64,000 nucleotides of DNA from Candidatus Macondimonas diazotrophica (GTDB lineage Bacteria > Pseudomonadota > Gammaproteobacteria > UBA5335): positions 56,063 to 120,062 of the forward strand of contig NZ_SRIO01000008.1 of NCBI RefSeq assembly GCF_004684205.1, read 5' to 3'. Within the stretch, counting starts at the first letter, position 1. Each line of letters starts with the position of its first letter. Shown here piece after piece: positions 52,925 through 61,819 of this stretch. Made by a program: the position numbers and the translations under genes. The notes under the pieces were generated by a model that did not search any database, was not told where the DNA came from, and saw only the letters and a list, made by a program, of their open reading frames with translations.

Positions 52925-53138
52925 GCACGCACTCCCATGCCGGATCCGGTCCGGGCCCGGCAGTCAGGACCAGGCGGTACAGATCCGGATCGGGCAGATC
53001 GAGCAAAGCCTCGAAGGCCGCCCGTTCGTCAGCCGAGGCTTCGAGATAACGCGGCAGGTAGGCCAAGAGGAGCTCATCGAGCTCCTTCATTCCGCGCCGG
53101 CAGCGCCAGCGCAGCCGTCCCAGATCGGCTTGGGCCAT
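52887..53138 (-). CDS. sdhE: FAD assembly factor SdhE (SDHAF2 homologue)
   Basis: An 83-residue soluble protein promoting covalent FAD attachment to SdhA. The family motif RRGMKELDELLLAYL is present, with WRCRRGMKE and the DxDLYRL stretch further on. It starts 11 bases after the sdhB stop, so it is probably translated from the sdh message. ygfX follows with an overlap. Confidence 0.92.
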   Translation of the reverse strand: MAQADLGRLRWRCRRGMKELDELLLAYLPRYLEASADERAAFEALLDLPDPDLYRLVLTAGPGPDPAWECVLERLRQGLPRRA

Positions 53139-53149
53139 AAGGCTGGCCG

Positions 53150-53926
53150 TCAGCGACGCAGCACCATGAGTTTCTTGATCTCCGCAATGGCCTTGGCCGG
53201 ATTGAGACCCTTGGGACAGGTGTTGGTGCAGTTCATGATGGTGTGGCAGCGATAGAGCTTGAAGGGATCCTCCAGCTCATCGAGACGCTCGCCGATCGCC
53301 TCGTCACGGCTGTCGGCGATCCAGCGGTAGGCCTGCAGCAGCGCTGCCGGGCCCAGGTAGCGATCGTTCCACCAGTAGCTGGGACAGGATGTCGAGCAGC
53401 AGGCGCAGAGGATGCACTCGTAGAGGCCATCGAGTTTGGCCCGCTCCTCCTTCGATTGCAGCCGTTCTTGATCAGGCGGCGTCGGCGTCTTGGTCTTCAA
53501 CCAAGGCTCCACCGCCGCATACTGGGCGTAAAAATGGGTCAGATCCGGCACCAGATCCTTGATCACCGCCATATGCGGCAAGGGATAGATGCGCACATCA
53601 CCCGTCACATCGCCGATGTGCTTGGTGCACGCGAGCGTGTTGGTGCCATCGATGTTCATGGCGCAGGAACCGCAGATTCCCTCGCGGCACGAACGCCGGA
53701 AGGTCAGGGTCGGGTCGATCTCGTTCTTGATCTTGATGAGGGCATCGAGCACCATCGGCGCGCAATCGTCCAGATCGATTTCATACGTATCGAGCCGTGG
53801 ATTTTGTCCCGTCTCCGGATCATAGCGGTAGACCACGAAACGCTTGACCCGCTTGGCGCCGGCCGCAGCCGGGAAGGTCTTGCCGGTCTGAACGCGGGAA
53901 TTGGCGGGCAATTTGAACTCGGCCAT
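53150..53926 (-). CDS. sdhB: succinate dehydrogenase iron-sulfur subunit SdhB
   Basis: Electron-transfer subunit of complex II, 258 residues, on the cytoplasmic side of the inner membrane. [2Fe-2S] ligands are in [15 protein letters not shown] and TLAC; [4Fe-4S] in [12 protein letters not shown]; [3Fe-4S] in [20 protein letters not shown] 53926 has AGAGGA about eight bases upstream; the longer frame to 54076 runs into sdhA and is rejected. Confidence 0.95.
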   Translation of the reverse strand: MAEFKLPANSRVQTGKTFPAAAGAKRVKRFVVYRYDPETGQNPRLDTYEIDLDDCAPMVLDALIKIKNEIDPTLTFRRSCREGICGSCAMNIDGTNTLACTKHIGDVTGDVRIYPLPHMAVIKDLVPDLTHFYAQYAAVEPWLKTKTPTPPDQERLQSKEERAKLDGLYECILCACCSTSCPSYWWNDRYLGPAALLQAYRWIADSRDEAIGERLDELEDPFKLYRCHTIMNCTNTCPKGLNPAKAIAEIKKLMVLRR

Positions 53927-53978
53927 GAACGAATCCTCTTCTGAACCCGGCTCAAGCGACGCCGGATATCCACATCCC

Positions 53979-55769
53979 TCAGTAAACGCGCGCCTTCGGT
54001 GCGACCACCTCAACCTGATCGGTCTGGGTATAGAGATGGACCGGTCGATAACCAATGCTGACCATGCCCTGCGCATCCATCCAGATCAGCGAATGCTTGA
54101 GCCAGTTGTCGTCGTCGCGCTCAGCATAGTCTTCGCGGGCATGGGCGCCGCGACTTTCGGTCCGGTTGCGCGCGGCGAACATGGTCGTCATGGCACAGCC
54201 GAGCAAGTTGTCCAGTTCCAGCGTCTCAATCAGATCGCTGTTCCAGACCAGCCCGCGATCCCCCACCGAAACCTCAGCGAAAGAACGATAGACGTTCTCG
54301 ATCTTCTCGCAGCCTTCCTGCAACACCTCGCCGGTTCTGAACACTGCGGCGTTGCTCTGCATGGTGCGCTGCATGTCGAGCCGGATCTGGGCCGTGGTCA
54401 GGCTGCCCTTGGCATTGCGCAACCGGTCCAGACGCGCGATGCCCAGTTCGCTCGCTGATTCGGGCAGCGTCTTGTGAGGCGCGCCCGGACGAACCACTTC
54501 GGCGCAGCGCAGCGCCGCCGCGCGCCCGAAGACCACGAGGTCGAGCAACGAATTGGAACCCAAGCGATTGGCACCGTGCACAGAGACGCAAGCCGCCTCG
54601 CCGATGGCCATCAGCCCGGGCACCACGGCGTCCGGGTTGCCGTCGCGCAGCGTGACCACCTCACCATGATAGTTGGTGGGAATGCCGCCCATGTTGTAGT
54701 GGACGGTCGGCAGCACGGGAATCGGCTCGCGCGTGACGTCCACGCCGGCGAAGATGTGCGCCGACTCGGCAATGCCCGGCAAACGCTCGTTGATCACCTC
54801 GGGGCCGAGGTGCTCCAGATGCAGATGGATGTGATCCTGGTGGGGACCGACGCCGCGGCCTTCGCGAATCTCCACCGTCATCGCCCGGCTGACCACATCG
54901 CGCGAGGCCAGATCCTTGGCGTTGGGCGCGTAGCGCTCCATGAAGCGCTCGCCCTGGGCATTGGTCAGATAACCGCCCTCGCCGCGCACGCCCTCGGTGA
55001 TGAGGCAGCCGGCACCGTAGATGCCAGTGGGATGGAACTGCACGAACTCCATGTCCTGCAGCGGCAGGCCGGCGCGCAGCACCATGCCGTTGCCGTCGCC
55101 GGTGCAGGTATGCGCCGAGGTACAGGAGAAGTAGCTGCGGCCATAGCCGCCGGTCGCCAGCACGGTCATGTGGGCGCGGAAGCGGTGAATCGTCCCGTCG
55201 GACAGATTCAGCGCCGTCACCCCACGACAGATGCCCTCCTCATCCATGATGAGGTCGAGCGCGAAATACTCGATGAAGAACTCGGCATGATGCTTGAGCG
55301 ACTGCTGGTAGAGGGTGTGCAGGATCGCATGGCCGGTGCGATCGGCGGCAGCGCAGGTGCGCTGGGCGATGCCCTGGCCGTAGTGTGTCGTCATACCCCC
55401 GAATGGGCGCTGGTAGATCTTGCCCGCCTCGGTACGCGAGAACGGCACGCCGTAGTGCTCCAGCTCGAGGATCGCCGGAATGGCCTCGCGACACATGTAT
55501 TCAATGGCATCCTGGTCGCCGAGCCAGTCGGAGCCCTTGATGGTGTCATAGAAGTGAAAGCGCCAGTCGTCCTCGCCCATATTCCCCAGCGCGGCGGAGA
55601 TCCCGCCTTGGGCGGCAACGGTGTGCGAGCGCGTCGGGAACACCTTGGTGATGCAGGCGGTCGACAGTCCCTGCGTGGCCATGCCGAAAGTGGCCCGCAG
55701 ACCCGCCCCCCCTGCGCCGACCACGATGACGTCATACTGGTGGTCGACGAAACGATATGCCTCACTCAT
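53979..55769 (-). CDS. sdhA: succinate dehydrogenase flavoprotein subunit SdhA
   Basis: Catalytic subunit of complex II, 596 residues, oxidising succinate to fumarate. FAD-binding [13 protein letters not shown], the covalent-FAD histidine in [14 protein letters not shown], substrate loop [23 protein letters not shown], and [18 protein letters not shown] near the C-terminal third. It lies four bases after sdhD and 52 before sdhB. Confidence 0.96.
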   Translation of the reverse strand: MSEAYRFVDHQYDVIVVGAGGAGLRATFGMATQGLSTACITKVFPTRSHTVAAQGGISAALGNMGEDDWRFHFYDTIKGSDWLGDQDAIEYMCREAIPAILELEHYGVPFSRTEAGKIYQRPFGGMTTHYGQGIAQRTCAAADRTGHAILHTLYQQSLKHHAEFFIEYFALDLIMDEEGICRGVTALNLSDGTIHRFRAHMTVLATGGYGRSYFSCTSAHTCTGDGNGMVLRAGLPLQDMEFVQFHPTGIYGAGCLITEGVRGEGGYLTNAQGERFMERYAPNAKDLASRDVVSRAMTVEIREGRGVGPHQDHIHLHLEHLGPEVINERLPGIAESAHIFAGVDVTREPIPVLPTVHYNMGGIPTNYHGEVVTLRDGNPDAVVPGLMAIGEAACVSVHGANRLGSNSLLDLVVFGRAAALRCAEVVRPGAPHKTLPESASELGIARLDRLRNAKGSLTTAQIRLDMQRTMQSNAAVFRTGEVLQEGCEKIENVYRSFAEVSVGDRGLVWNSDLIETLELDNLLGCAMTTMFAARNRTESRGAHAREDYAERDDDNWLKHSLIWMDAQGMVSIGYRPVHLYTQTDQVEVVAPKARVY

Positions 55770-55773
55770 CCGA

Positions 55774-56154
55774 TCAGCCCCCGAAGGCGATGCGCAAAAC
55801 AGAAATCACACCCAAAAGACCCAGCAGCAGGCAGGCGAAACGCACCGCCACGAGGGAGGCCAGCCGGAGCCCCTCGGCGTCGACATAGTCTTCCAGAATC
55901 ACCTGCAGGCCGAGTTGGGCGTGATAGAAAAGTGCAATCAGCAAGACCACCAGACCGACCGTCACGCCCGGGCGGGCCACCCAAGCCCGCATCGTGGCGT
56001 AGTCGGCACCGGCCAGCGCGACGAATGAACCCACCAGCCAGAGCAACAGCGGCACCAGCGCCAGCGCGGTGAGGCGCTGCCACCACCAGTGATGGGCACC
56101 CTCGCGGGCCGACCCCAGATGGTTGACGCGGGACAGCGGCGTACGCATATCCAT
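55774..56154 (-). CDS. sdhD: succinate dehydrogenase membrane anchor subunit SdhD
   Basis: Three-helix anchor of 126 residues helping bind heme b and ubiquinone. It starts [24 protein letters not shown]; the [13 protein letters not shown] segment and the later [18 protein letters not shown] (quinone/heme region) are typical. ATG 56154 has GGAGG nine bases upstream; ATG 56148 would be too far. It follows sdhC by two bases. Confidence 0.92.
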   Translation of the reverse strand: MDMRTPLSRVNHLGSAREGAHHWWWQRLTALALVPLLLWLVGSFVALAGADYATMRAWVARPGVTVGLVVLLIALFYHAQLGLQVILEDYVDAEGLRLASLVAVRFACLLLGLLGVISVLRIAFGG

Positions 56155-56156
56155 GA

Positions 56157-56543
56157 TCACAGTCCTCCGGAAAGGCCCACGGCCCAGGCCAGGACGGTCA
56201 GCACACCGGCGCTGACCAGGGCGATCCATCCGCTGCGGCGAGCCTGGGCTTTCTCGAAACCCACGCCCACATCCCAGAAGAGGTGTCGAATTCCATTGCA
56301 GAGGTGATAGAACAACGCGGCGGACCAACCGAACAGCAGCAACAGACCGATGGGAGAGCCGACGACGGACTGGGCCGTCGCGAAGGCGTCGGGACCGGCG
56401 GCCAAGGCTGCAAACCAGAACACGAGCAGGATGCTGCCCACCGAGAGCGCGATACCCGTCGCGCGATGCATGATGGACATCACCATCGTCAGCGACCAGC
56501 GATAGACCTGCAGATGCGGCGACAGGGGGCGTTGGTGTTGCAC
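56157..56543 (-). CDS. sdhC: succinate dehydrogenase cytochrome b556 subunit SdhC
   Basis: Three-helix membrane subunit, 128 residues (E. coli 129). Motifs: RPLSPHLQVYRW at the N-terminus, SIMHRATGIALSVG, and the heme-ligand region FYHLCNGIRHLFWDVG. The GTG at 56543 has GGGAG five bases upstream and fits the family start; an upstream frame to 56630 adds unlike residues. It is the first gene of sdhCDAB. Confidence 0.92.
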   Translation of the reverse strand: MQHQRPLSPHLQVYRWSLTMVMSIMHRATGIALSVGSILLVFWFAALAAGPDAFATAQSVVGSPIGLLLLFGWSAALFYHLCNGIRHLFWDVGVGFEKAQARRSGWIALVSAGVLTVLAWAVGLSGGL

Positions 56544-56701
56544 GGGTCTCCCTCCCAACGGTTCGACAATCAGGTTGTCGACCGCATGGATCCGGACAGT
56601 CCGACCCACACCCCAAAGCTCGGTCAACAACCCATCAACATAAGCGCGGCAAGAACCGCAGGGAATAAAGCGACGATGCGATCAGAGGCAAGCCGAGCGC
56701 A

Positions 56702-56872
56702 TCAAAAATCGATGCAGCGTCCGCGCCGCTCCCAATCTCCGTACCGGGTCGGCTCAAGGCCCTTGGGGCCGCCGATTTCCTCCACCGCGGGCGGCGACTG
56801 ACGTGCAATCGTTGCGGCAGGCTCCAGCGAAGGGGTTATGGGCATGGGCTTGCGGTCTTGCTCCGTTTCCAT
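56702..56872 (-). CDS. DUF1674 protein, SDHAF4-like succinate dehydrogenase assembly factor
   Basis: A small protein of about 56 residues whose C-terminus EPTRYGDWERRGRCIDF, preceded by EEIGGPKG, is the DUF1674 signature, the same as in mitochondrial SDHAF4. That factor binds flavinated SdhA and helps it join SdhB while limiting oxidant damage. The gene lies on the sdh strand, 158 bases upstream of sdhC, supporting the same role. ATG 56872 is preferred over ATG 56845 on ribosome-binding spacing; both are weak. The N-terminal half is low-complexity and probably disordered. Confidence 0.82.
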   Translation of the reverse strand: METEQDRKPMPITPSLEPAATIARQSPPAVEEIGGPKGLEPTRYGDWERRGRCIDF

Positions 56873-57027
56873 CCCGATCCAACCCCTGGCGACGACAGCG
56901 GCATTTATACTGAATCCGCGCCGTGCGCGCAAGGCGCCGACGGCGCCGGATTGCTGACACCGGCAGGGGAATTGCCCTAACATCCGAGCAATCCCCTCCG
57001 CCCATTTCCCCAGCTGGAGTCCTTGCC

Positions 57028-58074
57028 ATGAAGCCTGAATGGATGTCGTTCCTGATCGATGCCGGCGCCGAATTCACGGATGGCGTGTTGACCCACTTCG
57101 GCAACCCGGAGCGGGAACGACGCATGGTTTTCTCCGGTCCGGTCATCGCCGATCTGGGACATTTCGGCCTGCTCGGTGTCCATGGCCCGGACGCGCGCAG
57201 CTTCCTGCAGGCCCAGCTGGCCACGGACGTCAATGCCGTATCCGCCGATCAGTCCTCGTTCGGCTGCTATCTCAGTCCCCAGGGCAAGGTGATCGCGAGT
57301 TTTGTGCTGCTGATGCGCGGCGACGACTTCTACCTCCTGCTGCCCCGTGAACAGCTGGAAGAAACGCTGGCACAGCTGCGCCGTTTCGTCCTGCGGGCCC
57401 GGGTTACGCTGGAGGACGCCTCGGATGCCCTCATGCGGCTCGGTATCTCCGGCGAAGCCCTGACCGATGATCTGAAGGGGTTTTTCGGCCCCGATCTGCC
57501 CGCCCAGGCACTCGGCACCGTCACCGCGAAGGACAGCCTGCTGATCGCGCTCCCCGGACCCGCGCGCTGGCTGGCGCTGGGCCCGCTCGAAGACATACGC
57601 GAACTGTGGCAACGGCTGCAGGTTCGGGGCGCGCCCGTGGGACCGGACGCTTGGGCCCTGCTCACCATCCGGGCCGGCGAACCCTTCGTCACGCCGGAAA
57701 CCGCCGCACAGTTCATCCCCCAGATGCTGAATCTCGATGCCCTGGGTGCGGTCGGTTTCGGCAAGGGCTGCTACCCCGGCCAGGAAACCGTCACCCGCGT
57801 TCGCCATCGCGGCGAAATCAAGCGTCGCGTCCGCATCGGCCTGGCCCAAGCCGATACCCCGCCGCGCCCCGGCATGTCGCTGGCCCGATCCGACGGTGCG
57901 GAAAGCGAACCGGCCGGAACCGTCATCACCGCTGCGCGCCATCCGGATGGCGGCTTCCTGACCCTCGCCGTCCTGCGTCAGGAAGCGCTTGGCGCGGCGG
58001 ACATTATCATCCCCGATTGCGGCAATGCGGCCATGCAACTGCGCGACCTGCCCTACCCACTGCCGGAACACTGA
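57028..58074 (+). CDS. ygfZ: folate-binding protein YgfZ
   Basis: Tetrahydrofolate-dependent protein of 348 residues supporting repair or assembly of certain iron-sulfur enzymes. The diagnostic motif is GKGCYPGQETVTR with the conserved Cys; LGVHGPDARSFLQAQLATDV and GCYLSPQGKVIASF belong to the GcvT-like fold. ATG 57028 has GGAG eight bases upstream. It is divergent from the sdh genes, an iron-sulfur-rich neighbourhood. Confidence 0.92.
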   Translation: MKPEWMSFLIDAGAEFTDGVLTHFGNPERERRMVFSGPVIADLGHFGLLGVHGPDARSFLQAQLATDVNAVSADQSSFGCYLSPQGKVIASFVLLMRGDDFYLLLPREQLEETLAQLRRFVLRARVTLEDASDALMRLGISGEALTDDLKGFFGPDLPAQALGTVTAKDSLLIALPGPARWLALGPLEDIRELWQRLQVRGAPVGPDAWALLTIRAGEPFVTPETAAQFIPQMLNLDALGAVGFGKGCYPGQETVTRVRHRGEIKRRVRIGLAQADTPPRPGMSLARSDGAESEPAGTVITAARHPDGGFLTLAVLRQEALGAADIIIPDCGNAAMQLRDLPYPLPEH

Positions 58075-59028
58075 GGCCATCCGCCGCAGCTTCCGGCGGG
58101 AACGCAAACGCAGGCGCCTTCCCGTCGGCGTCCCGTGCATCTGAACGACACGCGTCGTGGGCGCGTCGGGCGGGCGCCGCGTGAGCAGGCACCACGCCCG
58201 GCTGGCGCCAGATCCCCAGCCATGACCGGGTGAACACCGTGGTCGACCCTGCGCCGAAGCACGCACGCGCTTACGGCATCCGAGATCCGCGCGCCCGCCC
58301 GGCATGGCGAGTCGACCCTGCCTGCGCCGGCGCACGGTAACGGTGATCCACCGACGACCCGACGCCGGATCGCGGCGCAGCGCCACGCCCGCGTCATTCG
58401 CTCGACTCGCCTCCCCCGCCCGATCGATCCCGCCCCGCAGCGGCCTTCGATCGTCCGGTCCATCCGGATGCGGAGCCAGTCGATGCACAGACTCACCGGC
58501 TGCCGGGATCGATTCAGGCAACCACCGGGCGATTGCCGCGAAAGAAGACGGCAATGCGCTGTATGACCGGCGGCGCGCGACTGGCCGCCGTCCGCCGCCA
58601 TGCCCCGAAAAGACACGTGGACCGCTTCATGGCACTCCCCGAAGCCGGCATGACCGACAGCCCTCTGCGCTGCACATCGACCACACGCATCAAAGCAGGT
58701 GCCGCACGAATCACGGAACGGCGGACAGCCGCCGTAGCCGGAATCCGCAAAGCGACAGGAAGTCGGCCGTTACGCCTTAGACGCGCGTCGCCGCTCTGGA
58801 TTTCGACACCACGAGATACCGCAAGCGGGTATCCGGACGCATCCCATCCGCCCGCCCAGACCCCATCGACCTAATCCGTCCCGCACCGGTCTTGACGACC
58901 ATGATCGTGCCGCTCGTCCCCCCAGGGTCGCCAGGTCACCGGCGTCCCGCCTCCCCAGCTCAACCCCAACCCTGAACTTCAAAAACGGGGCAGCTCCTCA
59001 ATGCATCAGACCGCCTCGCCAATAAAAA

Positions 59029-59036
59029 TTGTACAA
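59029..59036. promoter_or_regulatory. TTGTACAA palindrome, distal copy
   Basis: Perfect 8-bp palindrome at the left end of the AT-rich region before the outer-membrane protein gene. A second copy lies 108 bases downstream, centre to centre. Possible operator of a FadR/GntR-type or other dimeric regulator. Confidence 0.3.
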
Positions 59037-59135
59037 ATACTATATTGATAAATAAGCTGATAGCCCCCTGAAACTGTCTAATATTATTAATAAACAACGG
59101 AAGGGTGTTGCGCACCCCGCGCTTTATGTACTAAT

Positions 59136-59145
59136 CTTGTACAAG
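59136..59145. promoter_or_regulatory. CTTGTACAAG palindrome, proximal copy
   Basis: Perfect 10-bp palindrome 59 bases before the start of the barrel gene, sharing the TTGTACAA core with the copy at 59029. Between them lie several TAATAT/TATTAAT -10-like runs, so the pair brackets the likely promoter. Confidence 0.33.
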
Positions 59146-59203
59146 ATGGCATCGAACCTTATACACACGCTGCGCTGCCATCCCCAATGCTAAGGAGAAC
59201 ATC

Positions 59204-59863
59204 ATGCGCATTCGTCTCGTTTCCAGTCTCACCCTGGCCGCGGCAGCGATCAGCCCCAGCCTCCAAGCCGCCGAAGGGCCTTACGTCGCTGCACGCGGCA
59301 GTTACGTCATGACCGAAGACGCCGACTGGATCTTCGGCTCCGACTTCGGACCGGTTCCGGCCGGCGGCAACGTGATCTCCAAGTTCGATGACGAATACGG
59401 CCTGGGTGTTGCCCTGGGCACCAAGCTGCCCTCAGGCTTTCGCATCGAAGGTGAACTGTTCTGGCAGGAAAACGACATCGACAGCGGCCGGCTCGGTTCG
59501 GTCCAACTGTCCGCGCTGGGCGGCCTGAATGGCGATGTGGGCGTGTGGGGCGGCATGCTGAACGGTTATTACGATTTCCTCGAAGGCCCGCTGGTCCCCT
59601 TCATCGGCCTGGGCGTGGGTTATGCCGAGGTTGACGCCAATGTGAACCTCGGCGACATCTCGGTCATCGATGACGACGATACCGTGCTCGCCTACCAGGG
59701 TATCCTCGGCGTGTCCTACGACTTCACGCCCAATCTTCAAGGCGTCCTTGCTTACCGCTACATGTCGCTGGATGACCCCGAGTTCAAGGATCGGGCCGGC
59801 GGCAAGGTCGACATGGAATACGACAGCCAGGCGATTGACGTGGGTCTGCGCTACAGCTTCTGA
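59204..59863 (+). CDS. outer-membrane beta-barrel protein (OmpA/Ail-like eight-strand type)
   Basis: A 219-residue exported protein. Signal peptide with cleavage after SLQA-A. The mature part alternates hydrophobic and polar residues in about eight strands, with aromatic belts (FRIEGELFWQENDI; LNGYYDFLEGPLVPFIGLGVGYAEV; LQGVLAYRYMSL) and ends in a C-terminal phenylalanine (VGLRYSF), the BAM-recognition signal. An acidic loop, VIDDDDT, lies near residue 155. AAGGAG sits six bases before the ATG. Role unknown: adhesion, porin-like or structural are all possible. Confidence 0.85.
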   Translation: MRIRLVSSLTLAAAAISPSLQAAEGPYVAARGSYVMTEDADWIFGSDFGPVPAGGNVISKFDDEYGLGVALGTKLPSGFRIEGELFWQENDIDSGRLGSVQLSALGGLNGDVGVWGGMLNGYYDFLEGPLVPFIGLGVGYAEVDANVNLGDISVIDDDDTVLAYQGILGVSYDFTPNLQGVLAYRYMSLDDPEFKDRAGGKVDMEYDSQAIDVGLRYSF

Positions 59864-59877
59864 CCGGCAACCCTCAG

Positions 59878-59907
59878 CCCGCGGGATCTCGCTGCGATTC
59901 CCGCGGG
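59878..59907 (+). repeat. inverted repeat after the barrel gene
   Basis: CCCGCGGGA and TCCCGCGGG form a perfect 9-bp stem with a 12-base loop, 15 bases past the stop. No T-run follows, so it may protect the mRNA end rather than terminate. Confidence 0.55.
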
Positions 59908-59922
59908 TCGCCACAAGGCCTT

Positions 59923-59953
59923 GCGGCCCGCAACTATGGCGGGCCGCGTTCTT
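59923..59953 (+). terminator. possible terminator of the barrel gene
   Basis: GCGGCCCGC, a 7-base loop and GCGGGCCGC make a perfect 9-bp GC stem followed by GTTCTT. The T-run is short, so termination may be partial. Confidence 0.45.
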
Positions 59954-60021
59954 GGCTTCAGGAGCGCTCGGCAAGGCCCGGACTCCGCCCATCATCCTGC
60001 GGGATGATTCACCGCATGCGA

Positions 60022-60049
60022 TTGACACCGTGGTTGGCTAACTTATATT
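60022..60049 (+). promoter_or_regulatory. sigma-70 promoter of the ohrR operon
   Basis: A perfect -35 TTGACA (60022-60027), 16-base spacer and TATATT -10 (60044-60049). Just downstream, around 60046-60083, ATTGTGCGCAAT and TTATTGTGAGAAATATATT give partly palindromic AT-rich DNA over the likely transcription start, where an OhrR self-operator would be expected. The remaining 59864-60021 and 60084-60210 hold only hairpins and leader DNA. Confidence 0.65.
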
Positions 60050-60210
60050 GTGCGCAATGTTATTGTGAGAAATATATTTGCGAACAGCTGGCCCACGGCC
60101 TCTGGCCGGATCCGTGAGGTCACCGACCCGAAGCGAATGGGTTCACCCCCTGTCCGCCAACACCGCGTAACCCAACTATCCCTGAGGCCCCAAGGCAGGA
60201 TGAATCACCC

Positions 60211-60708
60211 ATGAACATTGACGCATCGGCTCGCATCGATCCGGCAGCAGATCTGCTCCGTCTCGATCGGCAACTGTGTTTTCCGCTCTATGCGGCTTCG
60301 AATCTCGTGACGCGGCGCTATCGCCCGCTGCTGGCCAAGCTGGGCCTCACCTATCCGCAATATCTCGTCATGCTGGTGCTTTGGGAACACCCCATCCAGA
60401 GCGTCGGCGATCTCGGCGACCAGCTGCATCTGGACAGTGGCACGCTGACACCGCTTCTCAAGCGCATGGAGCGGGCGGATCTGATTCGTCGCGAGCGGGA
60501 TCCGGCCGATGAACGGCGCGTGCTGGTGAAACTCACCGGCGCGGGTCGCAGGCTGCGGGAATCCGCCGCCGAGGTCCCCGCGAGCCTGATGCGTCAGCTC
60601 GAATTGCGGATCGACGACCTCGAGCATCTACGCGACGCCGTGCAAGCCTTTGTCGCCTCGCTCTGCGGTAAAGACACCGTACGCTCAACGGAAAATCAGG
60701 AGGCTTAA
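60211..60708 (+). CDS. ohrR: MarR-family organic-peroxide sensor OhrR
   Basis: A 165-residue winged-helix repressor. The peroxide-sensing cysteine is Cys23 in LDRQLCFPLYAASN, the OhrR signature. The DNA-binding part shows VGDLGDQLHLDSGTLTPLLKRME and the wing RRERDPADERRVLVKLT. Only this one cysteine is near the sensor site, with another in LCGKD close to the C-terminus (residue 152). No ohr gene is adjacent; instead three downstream genes on the same strand are likely targets. Confidence 0.9.
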   Translation: MNIDASARIDPAADLLRLDRQLCFPLYAASNLVTRRYRPLLAKLGLTYPQYLVMLVLWEHPIQSVGDLGDQLHLDSGTLTPLLKRMERADLIRRERDPADERRVLVKLTGAGRRLRESAAEVPASLMRQLELRIDDLEHLRDAVQAFVASLCGKDTVRSTENQEA

Positions 60709-60709
60709 C

Positions 60710-61741
60710 ATGCAATATCGCCAACTCGGCCGATCCGGCCTGCTCGTATCGGAACTGTGCGTCGGCACCATGAGTTTCGGCGCTTCGGGTTACTGGGAAA
60801 CGATCGGCGGCCTCGACGAGAGCGCCGCCCAGCGGTTGGTAGACACTGCGATCGACGCCGGTGTCAATTTCTTCGATACCGCCGATGTCTACTCGCATGG
60901 CCAATCCGAGGAAATACTCGGAAAGGCGCTCGGAACGCGGCGTGATCAGATCGTCCTCGCCACCAAGGTTCGCGGACGCATGAGCCCGGAGCTCAACGAT
61001 GTCGGCTTGAGCCGCAAGCACATCATCCAAAGCTGCGAAAACAGCCTGCGTCGACTCGGAACCGATTACATCGACCTGTACATCGTCCACAGCTTCGACT
61101 TTGTCACCCCGCTCGAAGAGACGCTTTCGACCCTGGACGATCTGGTACGTCAGGGCAAGGTGCGCTACCTCGGCTGCTCCAATTTCTTTGCCTGGCAGCT
61201 CATGAAGGCACTCGCCCTCTCCGAAAAGCACCACTGGGAAAAATTCGTTTCCCTGCAGGCCCACTACTCGCTGGTGGCTCGCGATGTCGAATATGAACTG
61301 GCGCCACTGTGTGAGGATCAGGGGCTGGGGCTGACGCCCTGGTCGCCGCTCGCCGGCGGATTCCTCACCGGAAAGTATCCCCGCGGCGGTAAGGGGCCGG
61401 CCGATGCCCGCCGCAGCAAGGAAGAGCAGAACTTCATCCAGCTCGACGAAGATCGGTCCTACGCCATCCTCGATGTCGTGCGCCGCATCGCGGACCAACG
61501 CGGGGTCAGTCCGGCGCAGGTTGCCATCAACTACCTGCTGCGCAAATCCCCGGTGAGCGCCGTGATCATCGGCGCCACGAAGCCGGAGCAACTGCAGGAC
61601 AACCTGAAGAGCGTCGACTGGACCTTGACCGCCGATGAGCTGCGCATACTCGACGAAGTCTCCCAGCCGCCCCGGCTCTACCCAAAGTGGATGCTGGATT
61701 TCACCCGGCTGGACCGGGACAACCCGTCCATGTTGCTTTGA
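60710..61741 (+). CDS. aldo/keto reductase
   Basis: NADPH-dependent (alpha/beta)8-barrel oxidoreductase of 343 residues reducing aldehydes and ketones. The catalytic Tyr is in FFDTADVYSHGQSEE, the Lys in VLATKVRG, the His in YIVHSFDF. LRKSPVSAVIIGATKPEQL binds the cofactor. It resembles the YajO/Tas-like AKR branch. AGGAGG lies six bases before the ATG, right across the ohrR stop, implying tight coupling. Likely role: detoxifying carbonyls formed from oxidised lipids. Confidence 0.9.
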   Translation: MQYRQLGRSGLLVSELCVGTMSFGASGYWETIGGLDESAAQRLVDTAIDAGVNFFDTADVYSHGQSEEILGKALGTRRDQIVLATKVRGRMSPELNDVGLSRKHIIQSCENSLRRLGTDYIDLYIVHSFDFVTPLEETLSTLDDLVRQGKVRYLGCSNFFAWQLMKALALSEKHHWEKFVSLQAHYSLVARDVEYELAPLCEDQGLGLTPWSPLAGGFLTGKYPRGGKGPADARRSKEEQNFIQLDEDRSYAILDVVRRIADQRGVSPAQVAINYLLRKSPVSAVIIGATKPEQLQDNLKSVDWTLTADELRILDEVSQPPRLYPKWMLDFTRLDRDNPSMLL

Positions 61742-61819
61742 ATGAATCGCGCGGCGTGTTCCATCAGGATCATGCCTCGACAACCCACCCACACCTGAAG
61801 ACATCCCGGGAGCGGATCT

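Larger units (their letters stand above)
58075..59203. other. 1.13-kb stretch without a recognisable gene
   Basis: From 58075 to about 58970 the DNA is very GC-rich. Open frames here (for example 58304-58780 plus and 58514-58750 minus) are Arg/Ser/Pro-rich with no family motif or ribosome-binding site. An 11-base direct repeat, GTCGACCCTGC, occurs at 58242-58252 and 58311-58321. From about 59020 the composition changes sharply to AT-rich and holds the probable promoter region of the following barrel gene. Confidence 0.5.

Noticed and set aside
53927..54076. 50-residue N-terminal extension of SdhB
   Set aside because: Overlaps sdhA and lacks similarity; ATG 53926 has a good ribosome-binding site.
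58514..58750. 78-codon minus-strand frame in the gene-poor stretch
   Set aside because: Arg-rich, no motif or start signal; not better than chance at this GC content.
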